This document shows, piece after piece, positions 10,767 through 22,698 of a stretch of 64,000 bases of DNA (position 1 is the first letter of the stretch; the number at the start of each line of letters is the position of its first letter). Made by a program: the position numbers and the translations under genes. The stretch lies in NCBI RefSeq assembly GCF_902167145.1, contig NC_050104.1:95057849-95121848 (forward strand), given 5' to 3'. The notes under the pieces are model-generated. The model worked only from the letters and a program-made list of their open reading frames with translations. It had not been told where the DNA came from and did no database searches. The DNA comes from Zea mays (Eukaryota; Streptophyta; Magnoliopsida; Poales; Poaceae).

Positions 10767-13700
10767 TGATTGATGCCAACACAAACCAAAGCTAATATTA
10801 AGTATGAAATTGTAACAAGTTTGCAATTGGTCAAGTGTTCATAAGTTACTGAAATGAAAGCAGTTCTAAGTGAATATGAGTGATATTGACATGATTGTAA
10901 TTTTGGACCACATTTGCACCACATGTGATGGTTTTTGCAAACTTTTGATAGAATCTTTTAAAGTTATCTACGTATGGCCTAAGGTACAAGAATGAAATTT
11001 TAAGAGCATTTCTAAGATTTAAAGATTCTCCTCTTTTTCAAATGCTTTTCCTTTGGCCATTAAAAAATTCCCCCTGAAGAAGTTCTCCCCTTTGTTCTTA
11101 AATAGTGTAAAATGTTTTCCGAAAATGGGGTGGTGGTGCGGTCCTTTTGCTTTGGCCTAATACTTTCTCCACTTTTGGCATTAAGCACCAAAAATGAAGA
11201 AACTTTGAGGCCTTTTCAATAGATATGGAATTGAAGTACATGAGTTTGAGCAGGGGTGTTTGATACTGAACAAATGTGAAGTGGAAGTACTCCCTTTGCT
11301 CGAAACTCCATTTCCCTTTCAATTTGAGACTAAGCACAACATATACTTGAAGAATGGTTAGTCTCAACGATTTAATGTGTAGATAATTGTTCCCCCTATA
11401 CTTGTGCATACAAGTGATGAATACTTGTGGATCAATGCACTTCAAGACATGAGAGGTCCGAGGATGCAAGTTGTACACATTGAACCTTGGTATAAGCAAA
11501 AATATGAATTAAGAGCAGGTACCAACTGAAGAGATATATAAGATCAAAAGATATGTCAATTAAGCTTTATTATAGTTCTATAATATAGATTGCTCCCCCT
11601 AAGTATGTGCCTTGATAGGAATACATATTTTGGCCTTAAATGCCAAATGCACATAATGAGGTCAATGAGAACATATCTATATCATAGAAATTGTGAAGTG
11701 CAATGTGTCATAATATAAATGTGATGCTCATGACAGATTACGCACTTAAGAAAGCATGTTATAAACATTTGATGCATTTACCCTTGAGGATTCAAAGAAA
11801 CTTAAGGAACCTCCACCTTTGGAACAAAGGTAGCTTATCCTCATTACAAGGTTAAGCTTTAAGCTCTTTGACAAGAATCACTTCACCCAGTTTTAACAAA
11901 AATGCATCAAAGCAGGAATGAAATTTTGAGAGGTTAAACTATGTATGAAGCAGGGTTTATGCATAGACATGCCTATAATTCCTCTTGTAACTAAAGATAT
12001 GCAATATATGTATAAGAGGAAAATCTAGGTACATGTGTAAATGATAGGAAGTAGTTTACCCTTTTGTACCTTCACATAGATACGCTCTCTTCATTGTACT
12101 TTGTCCTTAGTCTTGGTTACTTAAGTCCTATGCTCAAGACAATGTATAGAACTATTTTGCACAAGAGAGAATTCTACAACTAGTGATCCTTTTGTTTAAA
12201 CAAAACATTATTATCACATATCAAGTAGATCACAAATTGCATAAATTTATCCTAAACTCTCCTTTTGATTTAGTGCATATATAAGAGAGACATGAATTGA
12301 TAGTACATGAAGCACTAAGTAACATAAGTATCAATTGAAGCTATTCAATGATCAAAAGTATAACAGATGTGATCAAATCATATGCACTAGGTTATCAAAT
12401 AAGCTTATAACAGGAGAATCTAGAGATTATGCTACTTTAATAATGAAGGTTGCTATCCTTGATAAAAGAGATACTTCTTTACCAATTTGGATTGAGTTGT
12501 AGTAGCGTACTTCATGAGAAACTTTATTATCATACTTGAGACTACATAAGATTACTAAGAGAAAGTGTTAGTCTCAACACAATCAAGATATATAAATGGA
12601 TTCCCCCTAAAGATATGCATCAAGTATTTGAATGACTTGGTTAGATGCACTCTTCTTTAAAGACAAATAGGGGAATTCATTGAACATCTTGATCAAGGAA
12701 TATGAAATTTGCAATAATCAACTTATGCCTGGTATTCTCAAAATGAAAAAGGTTTAGAATACTTACAACCACACCATTGATTGATTCGAAGATCTTACTG
12801 TTTAAGTGGTTGTTGTTATTCTTGACGTCTTCTTTTTCATTTGAGTGTCCTCCCTTTATAGTTGTCTCTTTTTCCTTTCAAACTTATTGAAAACACTAAA
12901 AAAGAGATATTAGCAGCACAAGGGAGTATATGATAAATGATGATTTCTTTAGATAAGAGATACAGACAAATCATCATCCATAAGTCACACAGACATGAAG
13001 TAAAATCCTTAATATTAGTGCATAGCGTCAGAGAAGAGGAATATGCACCTTTTAACATTTATAATCAATCATAGGAAATTTACTTCTTTATATTGATGTT
13101 TCTTCACATAGAATTGATTAACATAACTTAGAAGCGTATCAATATGAGAACAGATATAGCAAAGACATGAATTAGATTCTAATGGACTAGTGCACATATG
13201 AAAGCAAGATTATATGCACTTTTAGTCGATTTAAGTCAAATAAGGAATCTAATCTTCACATTGGTAGATTATGATAGTTTAGAAGAAATACCAATTCATG
13301 GGAACTATCATTGATTGGATATTGATAAGGAGATGAGTTCTCATACCTTTGCTTTTACCTTTCTTCCTTTAGGTGAAGAGCAACCTTGAGGCTTGTGTCT
13401 TTTAATAAATTGAACATGCACTCACTCTCTTGTAGATATTCATAAATATGCTCAAGAGAGATGTAACACAAGCACTAGTTTCCTTTTTAGTAATCATTTT
13501 TTAGTAGGAATGACACGTAGAATACTAAAACATGGAAACTTCCTGACGTGAACTAGATTATCCCATAGATGATATTATGCATAGTTTTAACTCATAAAAA
13601 AGCATAGTTAATCTCTCAAGATCATGGGAACAAAATATAATTCATAACATGGTGAGCAATTAATGTAGAAGAATAATATCCAATTAAAGCAAGAAGAAAT

Positions 13701-14415
13701 ACATCACAAATCATTGGATTGATTTTCTTTTTATGTTAGATTACGCATTCCATAGAGAAACTCATTCTCTAGATGTGAGACTACTTAAGTCACTTAGACA
13801 AAAGCATTGGTCTCATGATTCTAGTCATAAAGAGAAATTCCCTTTTATAAGTGTCCTAAGGATTTGAATTCCTTATATGACACCTTATTCTTTTAAGAAC
13901 ATGGGATATTCCTTTCTATGTCTATAACATGGCAACAATAGGATAATTAATGTAAAATATGCCATGAGGTACTTAAAACTTTTTAAAGCATGTAGATTGC
14001 CATAATATAGAAATGATGAATATGCAATCTACCATATGAGAGAAACTTTCTCCAAAGAATGGTGACATAATTAAAAACATTTTTAAGTGCTTCCTCTTTC
14101 TATGTGACTACACAAGACACAAGAGAAATGATAATTGAAGATACTTGCACTTAAAGACATAAGTGTTACCATCCTTTGGCTTTCCTCCATGTTATAGGTT
14201 TTGATTTTCCACACAGGATAATCATTTATTCCCTACAACATCAATATCTTGCTCGAGATGATATGAGTTTTAGATATAATAATTCAAAATAACTTTGGGT
14301 CAATCTTAGAGATATAAAATACTGTAAGATTGATAGCTTGAGTCAATAAGAATTGAATTAACCCGCTCAAGCACCTCCAAAGCTTCATATCATCTCCTTT
14401 CCCCTGCAAAGCTTG
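10767..14415 (-). other. AT-rich non-coding body of element D with repeated hairpin/polypurine modules
   Basis: No pol remnant is visible. Recurrent modules pair TTGAGACTA with TAGTCTCAA about 26-28 nt apart, followed by TCCCCCTA and TATGTGCAT (minus-strand polypurine). Examples are 11324-11410 and 12536-12640, with a weaker one at 13774-13815. A hairpin plus purine tract at 11163-11195 corresponds to 48664-48693 of element C. Confidence 0.6.
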
Positions 14416-16294
14416 TCAAGCATATTTTGGTCCCCATTTCTTGATGGGTCCATCAAGGTTAGTCAACAAAGATTTAGGAACCCAAATGTCATTTGTGCTA
14501 GCGCTTGGTAAACTCATTACCTTTCTAGCACAAGTTGCAATTTTGGGTTGCCTAGTTACAATCAATTGACAAGCTAGGACCGAATAGTTACCAATGGGAC
14601 AATCCTCGCATAGATGTCCCTTCTTTCGGCATATGTAGCAGAGACGATCTTCATGTTTTGAAGATTTCCTCTTTCCTTGTCTCTTGCTTGCTACATGGTT
14701 AGTAAATATTTTCTTTTCTAAAACTATGCCTTTTCGTTTTACATAGGGACATGACTTAACTATATGTCCCTTCTCAGAGCATCTAGAACATTTTTTATCA
14801 TCCTTGTTAATTACCAAGCCATTTTCTTTAATATAGGGACATGACTTAATCAAGTGCCCCTTTTCAAAGCATTCACTACACTTCTTACTTTTCTTAGTGA
14901 AGTGTGGCTTGATCATTATCTTGGATGTTACCTTGCATGGAGGCATGGTTGAGGCTTTTGGCAGAGGTATTGATTTCCTTCTTTTGTTTCTTCCTCTTGA
15001 CATTCCTCAAGTCCTTGACATTTTCCTCGAGGAATTTTGTGCATGCCATGGTTGTTCCCTTATCAAGCTTCTTCACCATATCATCACAGTTATCTTGAGA
15101 AGGTTGAGCAATGCACTTCCCTTTTAGTTGTGTCAAGCTCGTTCTTAGCCTCTCATTTTCTTCCTTGAGCTCTTGATATGTAACATTATTTATTTCTGGG
15201 AATTCAAGCTCAAAGAAGGATTTGCTTGCTGGCGAGCAACAAGCATTAGCACATGGCAACATAGTTTCAATTTGAACACATGTGCATGAGTGAGGTTGTT
15301 GAAATTCTAAGTTTGTTATCACAACCTCATGAGCAATATTTAACATGATATGATCATCCATAAGATTTTCATGAGAACATAGAAGCATATCATGTTTATT
15401 TTGAAAAGCTATATTTTCAATTGTTAGCCTTTCTACTTGGTCCTTAAGCAAGGTATTCCTATTTACTTATTGAGTGACACATAATAAAGAGTTATCTTGC
15501 TCAATTGAAATAGTTTCATACCTTTGGACCAAATCAACATGGGAGCACTCTACCTCCTCATGTTCTTTAGTCAACTCTTCCAAGCTTTGGATTTTTGTGG
15601 TGAGGACTTCTTCTAGCTTGTGAAGAGCTTCGCTTTGCTCTCTCGCTCTTTTTAGAAGTTTGAGCATGACCGCCTTATCTTCTAGGCTTAGAGGAGCGTA
15701 GAGTTGCATGAAGCTTCTTTCATCCTCCTCATCCTCATTTGTGCTTCCGCTATCATTTTCATTTGCCACACAACATATGTGGGAATCCAAATGGCAAGAC
15801 AAACTTTTTGGAGAGGTGGATCCATCGTTTGGTCTCCAATGTTCATTTTCTTCTTCTTCCTTCAAAGGGTTAGTTTCGCAAGAACTAAAGGGAGTAGAAG
15901 CATCATATGAACTAACATGTTTGGACTCATTAAATCTAATTTTAATTCTAGTCCAAATATCATGCGCATCATGAATAGGTTCATCGTATCTAATTATGAA
16001 GGGATGATAATATTCTTTGCTAAGAGAATTGCCTAAGATGTCAAAAGCAAGATGATTTATGTTTAAACATCTTCGATCTTTCTCTGAAGCATTTTTCCTA
16101 TCATAACTAGAAGGAATAATACTCTTGTCTAATATTTGTTCTAATTGTGGGTCTACAGTCCTAAAAGCATTTATCACACTAGTAGACCATGAAGCATAAT
16201 TAGAACAATCGGAAAGCAATATCTCAAGAGTTACCTCATTATTCTCCTTCGGTGGTGTCTTCTTGTTCTTTTGAGATTTTCTTCGAGCCATCAC
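14416..16294 (-). pseudogene. Gag of element D with three CCHC knuckles
   Basis: The 275-codon start (16294-15467) has a basic N-terminus, a UBN2/Copia-gag-like region (NYASWSTSVINAF, DIWTRIKIRF), an acidic Ser-rich stretch and a coiled coil. After an in-frame TAA at 15469-15467 the same frame continues to 14894 as coiled coil with a Cys-rich patch. A frame change near 14950-15000 leads to the last 195 codons. These hold three CCHC knuckles: CSECFEKGHLIKSC, CSRCSEKGHIVKSC and CYICRKKGHLCEDC. Gag would package element RNA and form the virus-like particle. Broken in this copy by at least one stop and one shift. Confidence 0.7.
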
Positions 16295-16327
16295 TTCGAG
16301 TTGTTAGACTCAATGTGAAGTGCCTAG

Positions 16328-16340
16328 CTCCGATACCAAT
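16328..16340 (-). promoter_or_regulatory. Primer binding site of element D
   Basis: On the minus strand TTGGTATCGGAGC follows the LTR, matching the initiator Met-tRNA site TGGTATCAGAGC with one mismatch, as usual for Copia elements. Confidence 0.8.
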
Positions 16341-16578
16341 TGAAAGTCGCCTAGAGGGGGTGAATAGGTGAAACCTGAAAATTATAACTTTAAACCCGGA
16401 CTTGATCCCTCGATTAGCGGTTATAACAAGATGAACAATTATCGGAGTGTAAAACTAAGTCCTTTGCTTGCAAAGAGTATTGCTTTCAAAGAATGCGAAA
16501 TTAACAAAAAGCAACACAGCTAAAATATCTATGAAGAATAAAGCAAGTGGGCTTAGATAAGAAGAGGAAAGACACAAG
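16341..16578 (-). repeat. Truncated 5' LTR of element D
   Basis: About 238 bp match the corresponding end of the LTR at 9262-9499. Near 16578, after GAAAGACACAAG, homology stops and gag sequence of zeon-like copy E begins. The promoter and U3 are missing. The joint lacks a target duplication and looks like a deletion or illegitimate recombination point. Confidence 0.8.
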
Positions 16579-16740
16579 TCCTGGGCTCAATTACCACCAC
16601 CCCCACCAATGGTGCCTGCCCCAAACCATGACCAGCAGCTAGAAGGGCACCTTCGGCCTCCACAACAATGTGATCTTCGGGAGCAGTATGAAGCTCGCAC
16701 AGTTAATAGCACTATGCCTGAATCCAGGCACATCTACTGA
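16579..16740 (+). pseudogene. Gag C-terminal fragment (copy E)
   Basis: A Pro/Gln-rich tail ends in MPESRHIY and TGA at 16738-16740, matching the end of the gag of copy F (about 5920-6077). The rest of gag is missing to the left, where truncated element D abuts. It cannot encode a useful Gag by itself. Confidence 0.6.
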
Positions 16741-16889
16741 AGATGACACATCGTTTTGGCAAAAAAAAGCCCTGATGTGTTCCACTTCTACTATTTCATG
16801 CTTTTATATTTCTGTTGCAAAAAAAACAATATAGGAAGGTTTAACCTTCAACTTGATGTAATAAACTTGTGGTTACACCATCGAGTGTG

Positions 16890-17204
16890 ATAAAACCAAG
16901 TTCCAAAGATCCAAAGTCGTTCCTAAGGGAGCGCAGAGTAAGTTCCGAAGCTCAAAAGTCGTTCCTAAGGGAATGCAGAGCTAAGATGCCACCTAAATCA
17001 AAGGTGAAGAAGCTCCAAAGTCATTCCTAAGGCAATGCAAAGCTTGAATGCCACCTAAGTAAAAGGTGAAGAAGCTCAAAAGTCGTTCCTAAGGGGATGC
17101 AGAGTTTAGCTCCAAAGTCGTTCCTAAGGGGATGCAGAGCTAAAATACCACCTAAGTAAAAGGTGAAGAGACTCCAAAGTCGTTCCTAAGGGGATGCAGA
17201 GTCT
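16890..17204. repeat. Tandem repeat array between convergent genes (copy E)
   Basis: Six copies of a core close to CCAAAGTCGTTCCTAAGGGG, spaced irregularly, are interleaved with CCACCTAAGTAAAAGGTGA. A CATCAT-rich stretch follows (17235-17300). It lies between the gag stop and the 3' end of the antisense gene, as in copy F with three cores. A termination or insulating role is only a guess. Confidence 0.7.
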
Positions 17205-17776
17205 GGGTGTGTATTCGTGTGGGTTTATCTTTGGCATAAACATCATTTTGCATCATACCATCATATCGCATAGCATCGCATCATACATCATTTTGCATCA
17301 ACAAAAGGTTGTGGAGAAGAAGGGAAATTGCTCCTTCAAAAATACTAGTCGAATCACAAAAGAATGTGCTATAGCACAACATGTACCTTCGGTAGACATA
17401 TTGTACTACACAAGGCCAACCTTTGTCAACAGTAGCATAAGGAAAATTCTCTTTGCGAAGCATGAAAAGAAGGGAAGGTGTTTTTTCGCCAAAGGCTCAA
17501 AAACGGTACATACGTAGATTTCATGCATCGCAAAGAAATATATTACATTAATGTACATTCAAGTACTTGATGTTTGTTATGTACATATGGCGGCAGCCAT
17601 ATACAAGCATTACAATTTCCAACACACAAGAATTTAGTCTTCCTTTAGTATCTTCTCAGCAGCTTCATGTAATAGTCTGTCGACGACTTCGTTAGCAATC
17701 TTCATAATATCCAAAGCTTCTTTCATAACCGGATCGTCTTCGGGATTGTACGGCTCCGATGGTGGTGAAAGCCTAG

Positions 17777-17851
17777 CTGCAATAAAAAAATGTGATTGAT
17801 ACTCTTCGAAGCTAGAAACGAACAATGAAGCAAAATTTTAAATAAAAGTAC
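17777..17851 (-). other. Intron 2 of the antisense gene (copy E)
   Basis: The donor is CATAG|GTACTTTTAT and the acceptor TTATTGCAG|CTAGGC, 75 bp, T-rich before the acceptor. The equivalent in copy F (7111-7057) is 55 bp with a GATGCAG acceptor. Confidence 0.6.
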
Positions 17852-18644
17852 CTATGATCATAGCGCGTTCAGCAGCTTCTTCAGCTTGTTTAGCCTCCTC
17901 TCGGGCGTCGTGAGATTTTTTCTCATTCTTTTTAATAGCTCTGTCAGCCATCTCATGACCGCCCTTCATCCAGACATCAGAATAAAACCTCCCGCCTAGT
18001 AAAGAAGCTTCGGCTGACGGGTCCTTCGTGTCGTCAGCTGAGAAAGTATATTCTGGTTGGGCTACAGCCTTAACGTGTTCACAACCGGCCTTTTCTAAAA
18101 TTGCCGCAACCCCTCATGCACCGACGAATGCACAAAAATCCCCGTGATCGCTGAGTAGTTCATCAAAAGCTTCGGCTTCTTTGCCAATCCACTGGATAAC
18201 TCCTTCGGGATCACCGCGGATAAACTTTTGTTCCGAAGAGTATGTTCCCACCTTTGCAAAGCTATCTTCTAGTTTCTTCGCGCATTCTATGGATGTTTCA
18301 AAGCATCTCTCCTTAGAATCCCGAAGCTCTTCAACATTCTTCTGCACCCTAGATCTTTTCATTTCACTTATTTTTTGCTTAGCCTTTGCAACTTCGAAAT
18401 TTTCATTCATTTCTGCAAGTTTTTTCTTCAAATCTTCGACTTCAGCTTTATGGGCTTCGTCTTGAGCACTAAGCTTGGCTTCGCAAGTTTTCAGCTTCTC
18501 CACTAAGGAAAACAGTATCTTATCTTTTTCAAGAGCTTCGTTCCTTAATGTGATGACTTCTGATCGAAGATTTCCAAGAGCCATCTGGCAGCTCTCGTCA
18601 TCTGCTTCCTTTTGAGCTCTTAAAGCTTTACTTAGGATTAATCC

Positions 18645-18730
18645 CTAAAAACAAAAAAATACATGTGAGAACATAACGGTAGCAAGAAAACCTACAAACA
18701 TAGTTTATTTTACAACAAAAGAATAAATAC
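18645..18730 (-). other. Intron 1 of the antisense gene (copy E)
   Basis: The donor is AAG|GTATTTATT and the acceptor TTTTTAG|GGATTAATCC, with an AT-rich 86-bp body. Reading frames join without a stop. The exon border matches the position in copy F (8730-8642). Confidence 0.65.
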
Positions 18731-19140
18731 CTTCAAGCTATTGTAAGCAAGGCTATCTGCAAGATCATCCTTTGACATTGCAGATAGACCGAGCTCAAGC
18801 TTCAGGAACCCCATGTTCTTCATCATCTCCCGGCAAACAGATATCTCCTTATTGTCCAGAAGGCAATATAAAAAGTCATCTTCATTAGTGTCGTTGTATA
18901 CCAAGGATCCTTGTGGATACTTCATATCCCTGGCATATTGTCTAGCTTCGGCAATTTGTTCCTTCGACAATTGCTTCCCTGAAGCATGTTGCACGATAAA
19001 TTCCAGCTCTTCAGTAGATGCCTCAGGAGCAGGAGACTTAAGTTTTTCAGGTACACTTTCTTTTTCCACGGGTTCAGGAGTAGCCCCCGAAGGGCATGCT
19101 TCGGCGGGAGCTGAGGGTCCAGCCTCAGAAGCAGCTTGCT

Positions 19141-21925
19141 GTCACACCTAGATTTAAGGGATAAAGTCGGGTGTGTCTCATATGTGCACCAAGAAAGAAC
19201 AACACATATAATAACAGAGTGCATAGAGATAAATGTCATAAATATCATAAATATACTTATTACATAGAGGAAGTCTTACAAAATAAATGATAAATATAAA
19301 ACGAACTAAATATTATTTCCCTAGCGCCATAAAGCTGACTGGGAGACACCACCTAGATTAAGTCGAACTCCTCGTTGTGCGGCTCCTCTTCGACCACCTG
19401 CTCTTCACCTATGGGGGGGTTATATATCACAAGAGTGAGCTTATAAAAGATCATAGCTCAACAAGTTGTGGGGAATAATGTGCATGAACTCACCAAAGGT
19501 GGGAGTTCATGTGAAGTGTAAGGCTGATCAACAAAATAAAGGTTGAAGCTGAGCATTGCTTTTATAAGTTGGTCGAAATTTTATTAGCAGTTACTAAGTG
19601 TAAGTAAATATCAAACCATAGTAATAGTAAATAAAAGTAATAATAAAGAATCCCAATGCGATGCAAATGACAAATTGAATTTAATTCCATAAATTAATCA
19701 TGTGAGGGTCCGAGCTGCTCATGACCGTGAGCACGACTAGTATACAAGTTTTACACTCTACAGAAGTTGCGCATCTTTACCCACAAGTCGTGTTACCCAT
19801 TTGCCACGGGGTTGTTGGACCCCATACACCTCTACCAAGGAAGCGAGGCAGGGTACCACTACGAGGCCTTTACAAAGTTCCACTAGCTTCAGAAAACCTG
19901 CTACATATTCTAGGAAGCTCCAGTGCAGGGATCACTCGCCTGACCGCCGTCGCAACAAAATCAACCCAAGGACCTCCCTACACGGACTACTCCCCTACTA
20001 CCCTTGCCCCTATCAGGTAAGGTAGTCCTCCACTAGCTTTCCTAGTAGCTTTCCTAGTTAGTCAGCCAAGGGCATCCCATACCACCATTGTGGTAGCACT
20101 ATTTTCCCGAGTGGTTCTCCATGTTCCAATTAACATAATGATCTTATCATGAACAGTAAATAATAAACTGATAATAAAAGTGTGAACATGAATAATGTAT
20201 ATCTCCATACCCAAAACCACATAAAGCAATAACATGTACTACCCAAAAATTCAATGGTAAAACAAGGTATAAAGATAGCCAAACTGGGGTAACCTATTGG
20301 GTCCCATCAAAATTAACCTATGCAGATCATTATGACTAATAAGAACATGACTGGGTAAAAAGGAAGTGATCAAGTGCACAACTTGCCTTCAACAAGCTCC
20401 TGCTCAGCAGTCTCCACCTCCTGAACCCTTGGATCCTCAGTGGCTGGCTTGTCTACTCGCATCAATACAAACAAACATGGTATAGCAAAAATTAACATCA
20501 CACCAAACAATAGAACAGAATGCATGATAATATTCTACGCTGCGTAACGAGATTGTAGGAACAAGAATTACTAAATTTGGAATTATGGTTATTTAGTTAT
20601 GAATTTCTAAAGTTATTTAGCACTTAGAATAGATTAATTTAAGTGAACAATTTTATTCCAAGTTACATGGATAAACAGTGTTACTAGTTGATAGACAATA
20701 TTAAAACAAAATTAATATCACTGGAATGGATCAATTTGTAGTTAAAATGAATTAAATATGAATTATACAAGTTTCTAGAATTATTTTTGTATTAAAAATC
20801 AATTTCTATAATTATTTTTCTATTTTCACTGCTCTCTGGACTGCACGTCAAATTCCAGAAAGGTGCATGGCTAATTCACAAAATCTACACAGACTCAGTA
20901 AACACCAGGACGGACCGCTAGTTGTTTTCCCTAAATCTCAGGGACTTTTTAACAAAACAGACATCACGAAAGGGTATCGTTAACTCCCAGTCGTCCGATC
21001 ACAAGTGTGTGGTTCAGATTAGATTGCAAACCGGTATGAACCCGCGGCCGCTAGATACTGATCCAACGGTCCGCAAGTCCGTTTCCCCCTCACTCGTACA
21101 TCCGCTGATCCCCGGCCGAGATCGACTCGGCTGAATCGGTATGCAGATTCCCATCATGGCCGTTGACCACTAATCTAACGGTGCTCGTGCATCTTCCCTA
21201 ACGTGCCGTCACCAACGGAGGCACCCTTGCCGCCACGGCGGCGCAACTCGCCAGCGCGAGCGAGCCCCCGATTCGAAACACAAATTTACCTGCCACCCGA
21301 TTAAATACGATGTTTAGACTAATGTGAATTGGATGAGGGTAATCATACCGGCTGCGGTGGAGAGTGCGATGCCGCCCATGGTGCTCGGTTGCCCCACGAC
21401 GGAGATCAACCTCTAGTGAGCAATTGCTGACACACCAGTAACCGGATTCGGATGAGGAGGCCCTGGAAACCACCCCAAGACCCCGACGTCGCGGCAAGGG
21501 CCCCCAATCGACACCCGAAGGACGTCCAGACAAGGTTGGCCCTCAGCGGCAATCTCCTCTCTCTCTCTCACCCTCCGCGTTCTCCCACTAGGGTTAACTA
21601 TGACCAAGGTACTTGGGGCAGCTAGGGTTTTGAAGCATCGCCCCCCGCCGACTGCACAATCGTTTTATACGCGGAGCGAGCCACCAGCTACGCGAATTCC
21701 ACGGGTTCCGTTGAGCTCGCCCGTGAATCTTGCGGGGACGACGGTCCTGACCGCTTGGCCCCACGCTTAAGCATCCCGCCCGCGAAGGCGCGCGCCCGCT
21801 AGGTGGGACCCCGCCCCCAGAGACCCCTGCGCAGTTGCGGTACATGGCGATAGAACGGTGGGGCCCGCGTGTCAGCCGGAGCACGCGCGGTATGAGGACT
21901 TGGGCCGCACGAAGTTTGGTTCGGC
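19141..21925 (-). mobile_element. Truncated Gypsy LTR (Tekay-like), minus strand
   Basis: The plus strand starts TGTCACACCTAG at 19141, i.e. a minus-strand LTR end GGTGTGACA abutting exon 1 of the antisense gene (CTTGC before it). On the minus strand a TATAAAA box (21669-21663) is followed by a GC-rich leader and then about 2.4 kb of AT-rich DNA, as in the long LTRs of maize chromoviruses. The U3 start is missing: at about 21926 the sequence turns into the integrase of element C. No internal region or coding sequence is present. The family name is tentative. Confidence 0.5.
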
Positions 21926-22698
21926 TGGACCGACTAGCCCATGTTGGTATGAAGAATCTTCACAAGCTTCTAAAGGGAGAACACATTTTGGGACTAACAA
22001 ATGTTCATTATGAGAAAGACAGGGTTTGTAGCGCATGTCAAGCAGGGAAGCAAGTTGGCACCCACCATCCACACAAGAACATCATGATGACTGACAGGTC
22101 GTTTGAACTACTCCACATGGATTTATTCGGCCCGATTGCTTACATAAGCATCGGCGGGAGTAAGTATTATCTTGTAATTGTGGATGATTATTCTCGCTTC
22201 ACTTGGGTATTCTTTTTATAGGAAAAACCTCAAACCCAAGAGACACTCAAGGAATTCTTGAGACGAGCTCAAAATGAGTTTGGATTAAGAATAAAAAAGA
22301 TAAGAAGCGACAACGGAATGGAGTTCAAGAACTCACAAATTGAAGGCTTCCTTGAGGAGGAGGGCATCAAGCGTGAGTTCTCTTCTCCCTACACACCACA
22401 ACAAAATGGTGTAGTGGAGAGGAAGAATAGAACTCTACTTGACATGGCGAGGACCATGCTTGATGAGTACAAGACACTGGACTGGTTTTGGGCTGAGGCG
22501 ATTAACACCGCCTGCTACTCCATCAACCGGCTCTACCTTCACCGAATCCTCAAGAAGACATCATATGAACTCCTAACCGGTAAAAAGCCCAATGTTTCAT
22601 ATTTTAGAGTCTTTGGTAGAAAATGTTTTATTCTTGTTAAAAGAGGTAGAAAAATCTAAATTTGCTCCTAAGGCTGTAGAAGGCTTTTACTTGGTTAT
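21926..22698 (+). pseudogene. Copia integrase fragment of element C
   Basis: This is the start of surviving element C. It begins inside the integrase zinc-binding region ([18 protein letters not shown]) and runs through the catalytic core: [50 protein letters not shown]. It then reaches FWAEAINTACY and FRVFG. A TAG at 22219 and a frame change near 22640 disable it. Element B is inserted at 22698/22699 with target duplication GTTAT (22694-22698). The 5' LTR, gag, protease and integrase start of C are missing. Confidence 0.85.

Larger units (their letters stand above)
9262..16578 (-). mobile_element. Gag-only Sirevirus-like element D, 5' LTR truncated
   Basis: In element orientation it reads 5' LTR piece (16578-16341), Met-tRNA primer site, gag with three zinc knuckles (16294-14416), 3.6 kb of AT-rich non-coding DNA, polypurine tract, and 3' LTR (10750-9262). 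There is no protease, integrase, RT or RNase H. LTR ends TGAAAGGGAA and CGACTTTCA match those of element C, as does the 3' untranslated part near the polypurine tract, so C-type elements are the likely helpers. Bases 9257-9261 are CTACT; the other target copy is lost with the truncated LTR. Confidence 0.8.
16579..19140. mobile_element. Zeon-like element copy E, left part
   Basis: It holds a gag C-terminus on the plus strand, the six-core repeat array, and exons 3, 2 and part of 1 of the antisense gene on the minus strand. It is interrupted at 19140 and resumes at 50384. The LTR and most of gag that should lie on its left are absent. Confidence 0.65.
17634..19140 (-). pseudogene. Antisense spliced coiled-coil gene, copy E, exons 1 (part) to 3
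   Basis: Reading leftward, the exon 1 remainder (19140-18731) contains EELEFIVQHASGKQL, DDFLYCLLDNKEISVCREMM and ends LAYNSLK. Intron 1 (18730-18645, 86 bp) is GT...AG and joins in frame to GLILSKALRAQK. Exon 2 (18644-17852) is a long coiled coil followed by FIRGDPEGVIQWIGKEAEAF and GRFYSDVWMKGG. Intron 2 (17851-17777, 75 bp) is again GT...AG, phase 1. Exon 3 (17776-17634) holds LSPPSEPYNPEDDP and stops with TAA. Only one in-frame stop (TGA at 18114) is seen in exon 2. Both introns have counterparts in copy F. No known enzymatic domain is recognised; it is cut by the 31-kb insertion block. Confidence 0.6.

Noticed and set aside
19721..20025. Short open frames that could suggest a gene
   Set aside because: They lie in the transcribed part of a Gypsy LTR and are not conserved in any way I can see.
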